A stretch of 29,242 nt of DNA, taken from positions 1 through 29,242 of the IMG/VR virus record IMGVR_UViG_3300025118_000098; one strand, 5' to 3'. Both the position numbers and the translations under genes were made by a program. Below the pieces are notes generated by a model. It was given only the letters and a program-made list of their open reading frames with translations, had not been told where the DNA came from and did no database searches. This document shows, piece by piece, positions 8,286 to 17,117 of the stretch (within the stretch, counting starts at the first letter, position 1; each line of letters starts with the position of its first letter). Source of the DNA: a virus.

Positions 8286-9047
8286 ATGTCATTTCCACAG
8301 TCGATAATGGGTAAATATGGGTGGGAGAAAACAGTTACCACCTCTCAAAAACATAAACTGGGTACTCAAATGCAGATTGATGATAGAGAATTTAAGTACT
8401 ATAAAGCAGGCGAGGCTATAACTGCTGGTTTGCTACTGATGCAACCCGCTGCAGTTGCAGCTCACGACCGTGATATAACTGTAACTACAGGTGCAGATAT
8501 TTCAGTGGGAGATACTACTGTAAGCTTAGAAGTTCCAACTACAGACTTAACTAAGGATCAGTACAAAGATGGGTGGCTTATACTTAATGACATAGGTGAA
8601 GAAGGTCATATGTATAGGATTAAATCTCATCCTGCTCACGATGCATCTGACGATAACACGGTCATTATCACACTTGATGAAGAAGATGGTTTTGTACATG
8701 CTATCTCTGCAGGTGCTTCAGCCATTCAATGTGGACTAGCAGCTAATCCGTACCTTTCATCAACGATTTACCAGCATGATGCTATAGTAGGATCCCCTCT
8801 TGGGTGGAGTGCTTCTGATGTCGCATCAGGTTCTTTCGGATGGATGTGTGTGAAGGGTCTAACAATGGCTCTATGTAATGGAGCTATTACAATAGGATTA
8901 CCAGTAGTTGCAGCTAACGATACGTTAGACGGTGCTGTTGAAGCCTTAGATTCTGATGATGATGCAGAAGGTACTATAGTTGGATACATGGGAAATACTG
9001 TTGGTGCAGATACTGAATACTCGCTAATCAAAGCAAACATACAGTAA
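8286..9047 (+). CDS. Probable capsid decoration/cement-like structural protein
   Basis: A 253-residue, beta-rich, Ala/Gly/Asp/Thr-rich protein with a strong AGGAGG ribosome-binding site. The early segment YYKAGEAITAGLLLMQPAA resembles the fold of phage capsid cement proteins, where a small beta-barrel opens with a G-E-x-I/L-x-x-G pattern. The rest alternates short beta strands with acidic loops (EALDSDDDAEG), and the end is DTEYSLIKANI. It lies two genes after the capsid protein and has its own candidate promoter, so it is probably abundant. I infer a head decoration or other abundant structural role; no enzymatic motif is seen. A head-tail connector component is the main alternative. Confidence 0.6.
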   Translation: MSFPQSIMGKYGWEKTVTTSQKHKLGTQMQIDDREFKYYKAGEAITAGLLLMQPAAVAAHDRDITVTTGADISVGDTTVSLEVPTTDLTKDQYKDGWLILNDIGEEGHMYRIKSHPAHDASDDNTVIITLDEEDGFVHAISAGASAIQCGLAANPYLSSTIYQHDAIVGSPLGWSASDVASGSFGWMCVKGLTMALCNGAITIGLPVVAANDTLDGAVEALDSDDDAEGTIVGYMGNTVGADTEYSLIKANIQ

Positions 9048-9409
9048 TGACTACAGACTTATGGACACCACAGGGGGTAGTTAAATTAAATACTACCCCT
9101 AGTGGGTACAATGCAGAAACCGGGGAAAGAGTAGTTACTCATACCTTTCGACTTGAAGATAAGGAGACAGGTAAGAAGACTATTATAAAGATCCTAGCTG
9201 ATGACTATACGGATCCTGCACATATAGAAGATATGGCAGCCCAATCAGCAGAGACCTGGTTTAATGAAGTAAGAGCAAAGGGTAGTAAGAAGGCTCCTAC
9301 TGTTAGCCAGAGAAAGGAAATAGGAAAGATTCTTGATGATATCAGAAAGAACTTTAAAAAGAGAAGACAGAGTAGCAATAATAAGATACTCTATCAGTCT
9401 ATAAAATAA
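9047..9409 (+). CDS. Hypothetical small virion-operon protein
   Basis: A 120-residue protein whose ATG overlaps the upstream stop codon by one base (TAATG), so translation is probably coupled. The first half is beta-like (HTFRLEDKETGKKTIIKILADDY); the second is helical and strongly basic (ILDDIRKNFKKRRQSSNNK). It is not recognised. A basic C-terminus in a small head-region protein is compatible with nucleic-acid contact or head-tail joining, but this is only a guess from composition. Confidence 0.68.
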   Translation: MTTDLWTPQGVVKLNTTPSGYNAETGERVVTHTFRLEDKETGKKTIIKILADDYTDPAHIEDMAAQSAETWFNEVRAKGSKKAPTVSQRKEIGKILDDIRKNFKKRRQSSNNKILYQSIK

Positions 9410-9420
9410 GGGGAGATTTT

Positions 9421-9612
9421 ATGACAACAGAACCTAAGTCAATTAATATTACAAACGATGATGTACAGTCAGTACTCAATACTGAGGCTGGTAAATATCA
9501 GTTGCAGATAGCTGCTCTTAGTAGAACTCTTGGTGAACAACAAAAAGAGATTGAAGAACTAAAGGAGAAGTCCTGTAGCTGTAACGAATCGGAGGAAGAA
9601 AATGCCGATTAA
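9421..9612 (+). CDS. Short coiled-coil protein with CxC near the C-terminus
   Basis: A 63-residue acidic protein preceded by a GGGGAGA ribosome-binding site. Residues about 25-50 form a plausible coiled coil (LQIAALSRTLGEQQKEIEEL). It continues with EKSCSCNESEEE, so a C-S-C motif is embedded in acidic residues. Its last codons overlap the start of the 33-residue basic peptide. This pairing of a very acidic with a very basic small protein is notable. Function unknown. Confidence 0.65.
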   Translation: MTTEPKSINITNDDVQSVLNTEAGKYQLQIAALSRTLGEQQKEIEELKEKSCSCNESEEENAD

Positions 9613-9703
9613 AGTTGGGAAGCGTACTTTTAAAAAGCAACCTAAAAAGGCAAAGGCTTATGCCAAGAAGACTGGCAAGAAGATGACAAAGTTAAAGTAT
9701 TAA
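9602..9703 (+). CDS. 33-residue lysine-rich basic peptide
   Basis: A very short gene of 33 codons that overlaps the preceding gene by 11 bases in another frame. The ATG at 9602 has a good GGAGGA ribosome-binding site five to six bases upstream, better than expected by chance. The peptide starts MPIKVGKRTFKKQPKKA and continues with repeated AK/KK pairs, ending KLKY. About 15 of the 33 residues are Lys or Arg and none are acidic. A DNA-condensing or capsid-packaged basic peptide is possible; the function is unproven. Confidence 0.6.
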   Translation: MPIKVGKRTFKKQPKKAKAYAKKTGKKMTKLKY

Positions 9704-9725
9704 TTGGCTCCTATGGAGTTATTAA

Positions 9726-11222
9726 ATGCCTACAATTCAGGGACGGACACGTAAAGAATTACGCCAGAGTATTGGCTATAACCTAGGAGCCATGCGTATA
9801 GGTGAAGTTACTACTACTGCAAGCGATACAGTCACTCTTATAGATTCATCTCTTACTACAATTATAGGTGGAGATGATGAACATAAGGGTAAGTGGATAG
9901 TATTTACTTCCGGTAGTAATGACGGTGATATAGCAAGAGTAACAGATTACACAGCATCTAGTACTACACTAACATTTGTTGCAGGACAAGGTGATACTAT
10001 AATAGCTACTGCTGATGGGGATTCATACGAGTTATGGGATATGGATTACAATCCAGACATGATCCATGACATGATAAACCAAGCAGTAATCAACGCTACA
10101 GGACACGTATATGACCCCGTAGAAAAACTGGATTTACACTCTAATGGTAGGCAATTACGATTTGACGTACCTTCAGGGTTGTCTATGGTTCAGGATATAT
10201 ACTTCCGGGATAAGGTGGACTCTACTACCTTACTCAATCTAAATGATACCCTTGATGAGTCTACAACTTTAATAACAACTACATTAAACGGTGCTATTAG
10301 TGATGCAACAGCTACTTCTGTAACCGTTACTTCTGCTACTACATTAAGAGCTAACCAAGTTATAACAGTAGGTTCAGAAGAGATGTCTATAAGTAGTATC
10401 TCTTCTAATACATTGACAGTTTCAAGAGGAGCAAACAGTACTACCGCAGCTACACACTCTGACGGTGCTGATGTTCTTATATATCCGGTAACTGACACAG
10501 AAGATAAAAAGCAGGGAACTGCATCTAATAAGTTTATAATTTCAGCAAGTGGTGGAGCAGGTAATATAGTAACAGACTCCATAACAAGCAAAGATATCAG
10601 TAAATATGACTACTTAGAGGGTTGGGCTAAGATTACAAGAAGTAGTGGAACTGCCACTGAAGCAGGAGATTTGCAGATACTACTTGATGACACGGCTAAT
10701 TGTGTAAGTGTACTAGAAACACTTAGTCTTCCTATTCTTAAGGATGATACTTGGACATTCTTTAGGGTTAAACTAGGTAATCCAGAGCTAGATACTGCAA
10801 TAATATCTATAGGTTTAAAGTACACTACAGACCTTGGAGCCTGTACTATCTGGCTAGATGACATCAGGGTTGTAAGAAACGACTCTGCTCAGTGGGAGAA
10901 AGTACCTAGAAATCTATGGAAAATAGATAAAGAATCTAACGATATAGTATTTGATTCTTATTTCAAATCACTTGCATCGTATAAATTATTGAAGTTAGTA
11001 GGTGGAGAAAAGCCAGCTCTATTGAGTGCTGACTCTACTGCAAGTGAGATAGACGATCAGTATATTATAGCTACGGCTACTGCTTTTGCACTATCTTCTG
11101 CATCAGGCGGGCCTGCTACAGACCCGGATGCACGCAGACAACAGGCTGCTTTCTGGTTCGGTATATCAGAGCAGAGTAAACGTGCCTTCCCTATGCTTAG
11201 AAACGTAAGGATGGTTAGTTAA
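9726..11222 (+). CDS. Large beta-rich tail/virion structural protein with a CBM-like domain
   Basis: A 498-residue protein. The N-terminal ~110 residues contain beta repeats rich in Thr/Ser/Asp (IARVTDYTASSTTLTFVAGQ), then a helical stretch (DMIHDMINQAVINATGHVYD). Residues about 185-255 form an Ig/beta-sandwich-like block (ATSVTVTSATTLRANQVITV). Residues about 265-385 read as a jelly-roll of carbohydrate-binding-module type, ending ACTIWLDDIRVV, a closing strand common in such modules. The C-terminal ~110 residues are mainly helical. It sits two genes before the fiber-like gene and overlaps the next gene by one base. A tail or adaptor component contacting the host surface is the most likely role. 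The TGGAG ribosome-binding site lies in a small CTCC-TAT-GGAG hairpin. Confidence 0.65.
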   Translation: MPTIQGRTRKELRQSIGYNLGAMRIGEVTTTASDTVTLIDSSLTTIIGGDDEHKGKWIVFTSGSNDGDIARVTDYTASSTTLTFVAGQGDTIIATADGDSYELWDMDYNPDMIHDMINQAVINATGHVYDPVEKLDLHSNGRQLRFDVPSGLSMVQDIYFRDKVDSTTLLNLNDTLDESTTLITTTLNGAISDATATSVTVTSATTLRANQVITVGSEEMSISSISSNTLTVSRGANSTTAATHSDGADVLIYPVTDTEDKKQGTASNKFIISASGGAGNIVTDSITSKDISKYDYLEGWAKITRSSGTATEAGDLQILLDDTANCVSVLETLSLPILKDDTWTFFRVKLGNPELDTAIISIGLKYTTDLGACTIWLDDIRVVRNDSAQWEKVPRNLWKIDKESNDIVFDSYFKSLASYKLLKLVGGEKPALLSADSTASEIDDQYIIATATAFALSSASGGPATDPDARRQQAAFWFGISEQSKRAFPMLRNVRMVS

Positions 11223-13279
11223 TGGCTAATAAGGTAGTATCTCCAAATGAGATATATCTCAACGAAACCTATTTCCCTATAGAACGTCCTGTACAGAGCG
11301 TACTTGCGTCTATATACCCAAGTAAGGTAGTCATAGGTGATACCAGTAAGGACTCACAGTTACGGTCATCCATCATAGCATGGTCTGACTGGCGTGGTGG
11401 CATAGGTATAGACAGGATGGAAGGTGGAGAGGTTAATAGAGCATGGTGGAGTGACTGTCAGCTTAGATATAAGAATCATTTAGTACTTGGAAACTATGCA
11501 AACGCAACAGATACCCATGCACACGGACTTGTAAAATCAGGTGTAGGTACTGGAATAGCAGCCATAACTGAGTTTAAAGACAAGATATATGCCGTATGGA
11601 ACGGTAGTATATCTGAATCTCCAAAGATATTTGTATATAATAATGCATCAGATTATTGGTGGGATGGTAGGGTAGCAGATCAGGCTATAGGAGTTAACGG
11701 AAGCGATAGCTTTGGAGTTCCTGACCAGGTAACAGATTCTCTAAACTTTACCGATAGGTCTAATAATAACTACCTTGTACTTGCACATTATGACAGTAAC
11801 GGAACTGGGTATAGTTATGCTACTGTTCCTAGTTATGACGGAAGTAGTAATGCCGCATGGACTAACGATGCTAAAGATACCAAGTACCTTGCAGAATGGG
11901 ATGGTAAGTTATGGGGTATATCTTATGCGGGTCAGCTATGGCACGCAATAACACCCGGAACAGAGACAGATGATGCCCTTTTACCTCTACCTGAAGGGTA
12001 TGTAACAGGATTATTTGTAGCTAGAGATACACGTGGTGAGCCTATATTATATGCAGCTACAAAGCAGGGATTATGGGCACATGATGTCATGCACGCTAAG
12101 TTTGTACAGACAGAAATGGATTTTCCTTTTCATCCACACGCTGGAAAAGGCACTACCAGGTGGCGTGACAGTATATATTTCCCCAGTGGATTAGGATTAT
12201 ACAAATATATCAACGGATCTAACAATGCCGTACTTACTGTTGTAGGGCCGGACAGAGATGACGGTCTACCCACTGATAATAGAGGAACTATAATGCTTGC
12301 AGAAGGTACTCATAATGAGTTGCTGGTAGGCGTAGATTCTACTACAAATCCCACAGTTACATCGACTGATAGTGTTCCATATCAGTGGAGTATGCACCAT
12401 TTCGGCTCTCCTGTTATAGATAACGCTTCAGGATACAGCTCTATACTTGGATATAACGATTTAGGGTGGGAAGCTAAGTGGGTAGCATCTACCGCAGGTA
12501 GAAAGATAGATGCCATGCACGTTTCCAATGCATACTCTGATGTGAATGAAAATTATAGATTATGGTGGGGATTTAATGACAGGGTATATTATATGAAGCT
12601 ACCTGTAGATATCATAAACCCCTCTAAGGTTACAGAATTTGAGTATAAATCTTCAGGAGTACATGAGACTCCTTGGTTCAATGCAGGACAGAGTGAGATA
12701 GATAAATTAGCATTAGAGTTAAAGGTTGAAACACAGGATTTATCTACCAAAGAAACTGTACAGGTTCAATATGCTACTGATTATAATGAAAGCTATTCAA
12801 GTTTTACCGATAGTTCTGGTGATGATATCAGTACTATAACAAGTACAACCCTTGGAACAACATCAGGAATAACTGAATTTTCGTTTAGGGATGGTAGCAA
12901 TAATCCTATAGGTAAAAAGTTTAGATCTATCAAGTTCAAACTAACTCTCGCTAGGTCAACCACTACAAGTGAGGCTAACTATCTAAAAAATAGCCCTGAT
13001 GTAGTGTCTATGACCTTGATATGGAGAAAGAAATTAGATGCTAAATGGGGGCATCAGGTGGGTGTAAGTCTAAACAGAGACTATAAAGGCAAGACTCCCA
13101 AACAACTTAGGTCAGCTCTCATATCTGCAATAGAAAGCAGTACGTTGGTAGAGTTTACGTTCAGAGATGACGATAGTACCAACAGAAACTACTATGTAGA
13201 TGTCACTTCTGCTACCGGACTGGAGTCTACAGGCTATGACGAGAGGGGATCAAGTACAATAATGCTGGTGGAACCATGA
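11222..13279 (+). CDS. Large tail protein, possibly beta-propeller-like
   Basis: A 685-residue beta-rich protein with many Trp/Tyr/Gly/Asp blade-like repeats: ITEFKDKIYAVWNGSI, YLAEWDGKLWGISYAGQLW, ILYAATKQGLWAHDV, WRDSIYFPSGLGLYKYINGS and NYRLWWGFNDRVYYMKLP. This spacing (about 50-60 residues, with a strand containing L/I-W-x-x) suggests a beta-propeller. The C-terminal ~200 residues carry FEYKSSGVHETPWFNAGQSE and SFRDGSNNPIGKKFRSIKFK, typical of beta-sandwich virion domains. The start codon overlaps the upstream stop by one base. Position suggests a tail tube-end/nozzle or host-contact protein of a short-tailed phage. Specific function is not shown. Confidence 0.65.
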   Translation: MANKVVSPNEIYLNETYFPIERPVQSVLASIYPSKVVIGDTSKDSQLRSSIIAWSDWRGGIGIDRMEGGEVNRAWWSDCQLRYKNHLVLGNYANATDTHAHGLVKSGVGTGIAAITEFKDKIYAVWNGSISESPKIFVYNNASDYWWDGRVADQAIGVNGSDSFGVPDQVTDSLNFTDRSNNNYLVLAHYDSNGTGYSYATVPSYDGSSNAAWTNDAKDTKYLAEWDGKLWGISYAGQLWHAITPGTETDDALLPLPEGYVTGLFVARDTRGEPILYAATKQGLWAHDVMHAKFVQTEMDFPFHPHAGKGTTRWRDSIYFPSGLGLYKYINGSNNAVLTVVGPDRDDGLPTDNRGTIMLAEGTHNELLVGVDSTTNPTVTSTDSVPYQWSMHHFGSPVIDNASGYSSILGYNDLGWEAKWVASTAGRKIDAMHVSNAYSDVNENYRLWWGFNDRVYYMKLPVDIINPSKVTEFEYKSSGVHETPWFNAGQSEIDKLALELKVETQDLSTKETVQVQYATDYNESYSSFTDSSGDDISTITSTTLGTTSGITEFSFRDGSNNPIGKKFRSIKFKLTLARSTTTSEANYLKNSPDVVSMTLIWRKKLDAKWGHQVGVSLNRDYKGKTPKQLRSALISAIESSTLVEFTFRDDDSTNRNYYVDVTSATGLESTGYDERGSSTIMLVEP

Positions 13280-13572
13280 TAGTAAAAAACAGTACAACAA
13301 CAGTCAGTACAGCAGGTACTGAAGTACAGCTTTCCAATACTACTAGCCGTGTATTGTGGATAAAGGTCAAGGCACTCGCAGCAAATTCAGGCATAGCATA
13401 TCTAGGTATAGCAGGAAGTATAACTTCAGCTCTGGGATATGAATTGTCTGCAGGTAATGAGATTGAAATCAACTTTGCTGACATAGGTGGAAGTATATTA
13501 TTTTCTACATTATGGGCAGATGCAGCTACCAATGGTGATAAGTTAGCTTGGATAGCTGTAGTGGATGGATAG
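13276..13572 (+). CDS. Small beta-rich virion protein, 98 aa
   Basis: The start overlaps the preceding stop as ATGA, indicating coupled translation. The protein is Ala/Gly/Thr/Ser-rich with alternating beta strands: VKNSTTTVSTAGTEVQLSN, RVLWIKVKALAANSG, AYLGIAGSI, GNEIEINFADIGGSILFST and KLAWIAVVDG. That pattern is common in small phage fiber-base or decoration proteins with a single beta-sandwich. It contains no catalytic-looking residues. Placed between a large tail protein and the fiber, it is probably a minor tail structural component. Confidence 0.65.
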   Translation: MIVKNSTTTVSTAGTEVQLSNTTSRVLWIKVKALAANSGIAYLGIAGSITSALGYELSAGNEIEINFADIGGSILFSTLWADAATNGDKLAWIAVVDG

Positions 13573-13980
13573 ATGACTACTCAAAACTACAATGACATAG
13601 AACTTCCTCCCGATTGGGAAGGAAGTAAGCCTGAGTACCTTTGTTATACAACTCTCATATCGTTGGGTAAGCAGCCCAATTCAGATTTTACATACCAGTC
13701 CCCATTAGAAGGTGGAAGGCTCCAAAAGGGTGGTATGATAATAGATTTTTTATTTGATAATCCTCCGGACTTGGCAATCAACGTACAGGGGGTGTATTAT
13801 CATTATGAGTTCGGTGTTGAAACAAAAGCCAGAGACTTAATGGCTAGAGCACAACTTGCCGGACAGGGAATGACGTTGGTATTTCTTGATGATGATGACC
13901 TTTTACGTGATGCAAAATGGCACGTAGAAGAGGCACTAAAATATAGAGATCATTCACAACTAGGAGCTCTCGGAGGTTAA
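13573..13980 (+). CDS. Degenerate PD-(D/E)XK-nuclease-like protein in the tail operon
   Basis: A 135-residue protein beginning immediately after the previous stop. Its pattern matches small PD-(D/E)XK nucleases of Vsr/DUF559 type: an N-terminal helix with Glu (KPEYLCYTTLISLG, E21), a strand with Asp (GGMIIDFLF, D58), a strand followed by aromatic residues (DLAINVQGVYYHYE), and a final strand/helix (MTLVFLDDDDLLRDAKWHVEEAL). In active members the second strand reads I-E-V-x-G or V-E-x-K; here the positions are N70 and Q72, so metal-binding residues seem to be replaced. It may be an inactive structural derivative or use different residues. The fold call is by pattern only. Confidence 0.55.
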   Translation: MTTQNYNDIELPPDWEGSKPEYLCYTTLISLGKQPNSDFTYQSPLEGGRLQKGGMIIDFLFDNPPDLAINVQGVYYHYEFGVETKARDLMARAQLAGQGMTLVFLDDDDLLRDAKWHVEEALKYRDHSQLGALGG

Positions 13981-13981
13981 T

Positions 13982-16486
13982 ATGACTATTAATTTAAAAG
14001 GAAATTTATACCAAGATGACGGTGATGCCGTAAGCGATGCGACAGTACAGGCTTTAACGGCAGGAACTACTACAGTAATAGCCACAGATACTACAGATAG
14101 TGACGGTGCGTGGGATTTTGATGGCATTGCAGAAGGTAAGTACGATGTAAAGATTTCAGCAGGTACATCTGTTAGATATATTAAATGGAATGATGAAATA
14201 TCTCTTAGAGAGCTCGATGTACGTAATGATAACGGTAACACAAGACCTGCTGCTACGTTCACAAACCTCACTAATAACGCAGCTAATCAGGTAGCTGTAT
14301 TCAGCGGTGCTAATACTACCAGAGCAGACGATGATGAGATATATACTTCCTTTAAGCTGGCAAATAGTGCAGCAGAATTGATTGAATATGGACGTATGAC
14401 TGTTGTTGCTAAAGATGTAACAGATGGTACAGAGGATGGACAGATTGAGTTCGATGTCATGAAGGCAGGAACCCTTACCAAGGTATGGACAATCACATCA
14501 AGTGATGCTGCTGCTATGTCATTCGATATGAACGTAGATTCTCTGACTATAGGGTCAGGTGCAGACACAGATATATCCCTTACCTTTGATGCCAATACAG
14601 CAGATGGTGTAATCACATGGATGGAAGATGAGGACTACTTCCAGTTCTCTGATGAAATACTTATGAATAGTACCGAGAAGATATTGTTCGGTGATACTGC
14701 AACATTCATACATCAATCATCAGACGGTGTTATGACTATTGATGGAGAAGCAACTATAGATCTTAATGCTTCTACCGCAGTTCTAGTAAGCAATGACTTA
14801 AAACTGAACAGCGATTCTGCTGTTCTAGGATTTGGAGCAGATAACGATACCACGTTAACACATACAGATGGTACTGGCTTAACTCTAAATTCAACCAATA
14901 AATTAACCTTTGGGGATACAGGTACATTCATACACCAGTCTTCTGACGGTGTACTTACAATTACGTCAGACACTACAGTAGACATCAACGGTGCAGTAGA
15001 ATTTGATGGTGCTTTGACCGGTATAACAAATATCACGTTATCCGGTACACTCTCAGATGGTAACTATACGTTTGATACCAGCGGTAATGTCAGTGGTCTT
15101 GGCACTGTCAGTTCAGGTACTATTACAACCTCTGGAAATATAGAGCTAGGTCATGCTAGTGATACGACTATTGCTAGGTCAGGTTCTGGAGCAATCACGG
15201 TTGAAGGTACGCAGGTACTTCTTGCAGGAGCACAAACAGGCATTACAACAATAACTAATGCAAGTTTAGTTGTTGGTAGAGATGCAGACAACGATATAGA
15301 TTTCACTACTGACAATAATATTAGGTTTAGAGCTGGTGGTGAAGACCAACTTACATTAACTGATGGAGCTTTAACTCCATCTTCTAATGCTATTGTGGAT
15401 TTGGGAACCGATGCTCTTGAGTTTAAGGATGCATACTTTGATGGCACGTTAGAAGCTGATGCGATTACCATAGGTGGAACTAACATAGTAACGGGTAGCC
15501 TCATAACTACCCTAGGTACTATTAGTGCAGGTACTTGGAACGGCACTGCAATTGCTTCTGCGTATCTTGATTCAGATACAGCACATTTAAGTGGAACACA
15601 AACCTTTACTGGAGCAAAAACCTTTACTGATACAGTTACCGTAGGTGTAGACGATGATGGAAAAGATGTTAAGTTCTTTGGGGAAACTGCCGGCTCATAT
15701 ATGTTATGGGATGAATCAGAAGATGATTTGATATTAGCAGGTGTGCCGAAATTATTTATAGGCGATACTGCCAATTCCAATCAGACTATAGGGCTTACTA
15801 TAAATGCGGCAGGTAATGAAGGTGAAATAATAACACTTAAAGCTAGTGACTTTGGTGGAACTGATGCAGACGGAAGTGGTCATGATATGACTGCTAAAAC
15901 AGAATCTGACACCTATGGGTTTATAGGAAAGTCAAGTAGCACCCAAGGTGGATTAGTATTAAAAGGTTATTCATCTGCTAAAAGAGGAATGCAACTTGTT
16001 GGGGCAGCTACTACAGATGATACTGCTAAAGATGTAAATGCTAACTCTCATGTAGTAATCCGTTGTGAGACATATGATGGAAGCACTAGTGTAACTACTC
16101 CGGGTACTGATGCCAATCTATTAACTGTCCGAGGTCCCGGTGGTACTGTTAGGTTCATTTGGGACATAGAAGGCTCTGCTCACGCTGATGTTGAATGGAC
16201 TACATACGATAAAGAAGATGACCTTGGATTAGTTAAAGGTATGGAACAAGAGTTACTTCTTAGAGAAGATGAGGGACAAACAGAGCGTAGAAAATATTTA
16301 GAAACAGTAGGCATTATTGGTAAAAACTCTTGGCATATGGAAAACGGCAAACAAAGAGCCATGATTAATACAACAAAGCTATCCATGTTACATCATGGTG
16401 CTTTGATACAGGTAGCAGACAAGCTAGATAGATTATCAGAAGAAAATAAACAGCTACGACAAAAGCTAGAAGCCTTGGAGGTTTAA
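13982..16486 (+). CDS. Tail fiber / receptor-binding-type protein
   Basis: An 834-residue protein with a GGAGGT ribosome-binding site inside the end of the previous gene. Residues 4-70 resemble a carboxypeptidase-regulatory/SpaA-like beta-sandwich (ALTAGTTTVIATDTTDSDGAW). Residues about 75-600 are repetitive beta structure rich in Thr/Asp/Gly, with recurring GDTxTFIHQSSDGV and LSGTL/TISAGT turns, as in trimeric phage fibers. From about residue 715 a different globular region starts (GTVRFIWDIEGSAHADVEW). It includes YLETVGIIGKNSWHMENGKQ and ends in a heptad coiled coil (LDRLSEENKQLRQKLEAL) that could trimerise or chaperone folding. No S74 peptidase signature was confirmed. Likely host-recognition fiber. 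Confidence 0.75.
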   Translation: MTINLKGNLYQDDGDAVSDATVQALTAGTTTVIATDTTDSDGAWDFDGIAEGKYDVKISAGTSVRYIKWNDEISLRELDVRNDNGNTRPAATFTNLTNNAANQVAVFSGANTTRADDDEIYTSFKLANSAAELIEYGRMTVVAKDVTDGTEDGQIEFDVMKAGTLTKVWTITSSDAAAMSFDMNVDSLTIGSGADTDISLTFDANTADGVITWMEDEDYFQFSDEILMNSTEKILFGDTATFIHQSSDGVMTIDGEATIDLNASTAVLVSNDLKLNSDSAVLGFGADNDTTLTHTDGTGLTLNSTNKLTFGDTGTFIHQSSDGVLTITSDTTVDINGAVEFDGALTGITNITLSGTLSDGNYTFDTSGNVSGLGTVSSGTITTSGNIELGHASDTTIARSGSGAITVEGTQVLLAGAQTGITTITNASLVVGRDADNDIDFTTDNNIRFRAGGEDQLTLTDGALTPSSNAIVDLGTDALEFKDAYFDGTLEADAITIGGTNIVTGSLITTLGTISAGTWNGTAIASAYLDSDTAHLSGTQTFTGAKTFTDTVTVGVDDDGKDVKFFGETAGSYMLWDESEDDLILAGVPKLFIGDTANSNQTIGLTINAAGNEGEIITLKASDFGGTDADGSGHDMTAKTESDTYGFIGKSSSTQGGLVLKGYSSAKRGMQLVGAATTDDTAKDVNANSHVVIRCETYDGSTSVTTPGTDANLLTVRGPGGTVRFIWDIEGSAHADVEWTTYDKEDDLGLVKGMEQELLLREDEGQTERRKYLETVGIIGKNSWHMENGKQRAMINTTKLSMLHHGALIQVADKLDRLSEENKQLRQKLEALEV
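14687..14962 (+). repeat. Two-copy internal repeat in the fiber gene
   Basis: A stretch starting at about 14687 and another at about 14909 encode near-identical peptides (FGDTATFIHQSSDGVMTI and FGDTGTFIHQSSDGVLTI), 222 bases or 74 codons apart. Third-codon positions have diverged, so the duplication is old. It marks a repeating beta unit of the fiber shaft. Confidence 0.75.
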
Positions 16487-16487
16487 C

Positions 16488-16694
16488 ATGGCAGTAACAA
16501 TATCAATAGAATTAAGTGATGCAGAATATGCTACAGCACAGGCAGCATTTGCTACTGATGACGGAGATGGTAACGCAGTAACTATAGATGCAGCTTATCT
16601 AAAAGCAAGGTTGGTTAACGTACTGACTGCTAGAGTAAGGTCTTACGATGAGGGTAGGCAATCAGTATCGTATTCGAGTTTCTCTCCTAGCTAG
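16488..16694 (+). CDS. Small hypothetical protein after the fiber gene
   Basis: A 68-residue protein with a GGAGGT ribosome-binding site. It begins MAVTISIELSDAEYATAQAA, is Ala/Asp-rich and helical in the middle (DAAYLKARLVNVLTARVRSY), and ends in a Ser-rich tail. No family is recognised and no membrane segment is visible. It separates the fiber from the small membrane-protein cluster and may be a late structural or accessory protein. Confidence 0.62.
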   Translation: MAVTISIELSDAEYATAQAAFATDDGDGNAVTIDAAYLKARLVNVLTARVRSYDEGRQSVSYSSFSPS

Positions 16695-16696
16695 TC

Positions 16697-16870
16697 ATGG
16701 ATATCCAACAATTGGTAAATTCTATCTCAGACTTAAGGTCAGACATGGGTAGGCTTAGAGGTACGATAGGTGGCATGGATACCATGCTATTAGGCATAAT
16801 GATATTACTTGGTGTAAACTGTATTGCAACTATCATAATCGGAATAGCAGTGTGGAATAATGGTGGATAA
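16697..16870 (+). CDS. 57-residue single-pass membrane protein, holin/spanin-like candidate
   Basis: This short gene starts two bases after the preceding stop and overlaps the next gene by 11 bases. The protein is MDIQQLVNSISDLRSDMGRL, then a Gly/Met-containing stretch. A strongly hydrophobic segment follows at about residues 29-53 (TMLLGIMILLGVNCIATIII and onward), ending WNNGG. An amphipathic helical N-terminus and one transmembrane helix with a very short outer tail fit a small phage lysis or membrane accessory protein. There is no clear ribosome-binding site, so coupling with the upstream gene is likely. No family was identified. Confidence 0.62.
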   Translation: MDIQQLVNSISDLRSDMGRLRGTIGGMDTMLLGIMILLGVNCIATIIIGIAVWNNGG

Positions 16871-17117
16871 AGAGAAGAGTAAAGAGGATAAAAGTTCAGC
16901 ACAACTAACAGGTAGAGAACTAATAATACTAGTGATCTTTGCCCCGGTAGTTTTTACGTGGTTGTTCTTGGGTGCGAGGATCATATGGAGTGCATCATCC
17001 AACCCACAAACCCTGGATTCAATTGAAGGTTTGTTAACGGCACTAGCAGTACTGACTATACCAGTATCAGCAGGGTTAGGAGAGCTCTGGAAATTAGGAG
17101 GTAGTAAAGATGAATAA
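16860..17117 (+). CDS. Two-TM small membrane protein, holin-like
   Basis: An 85-residue protein with a short charged N-terminus (VDKEKSKEDKSS) and two hydrophobic segments. These are about residues 21-45 (LIILVIFAPVVFTWLFLGAR) and 57-77 (IEGLLTALAVLTIPVSAGLG), with a short charged tail (GGSKDE). Size, two membrane helices and charged ends are typical of phage class II-like holins, which open the inner membrane at lysis. It overlaps both neighbours (11 bases upstream, 8 bases downstream). No endolysin is recognised next to it, so the holin call is an inference. Confidence 0.58.
   Translation: MVDKEKSKEDKSSAQLTGRELIILVIFAPVVFTWLFLGARIIWSASSNPQTLDSIEGLLTALAVLTIPVSAGLGELWKLGGSKDE

Noticed and set aside
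15151-15780. Long - strand open frame (209 codons) opposite the fiber gene
   Set aside because: It is antisense to a clearly beta-repetitive fiber protein. It has Val/Ser/Pro-rich shadow composition, and no ribosome-binding site or motif was seen.
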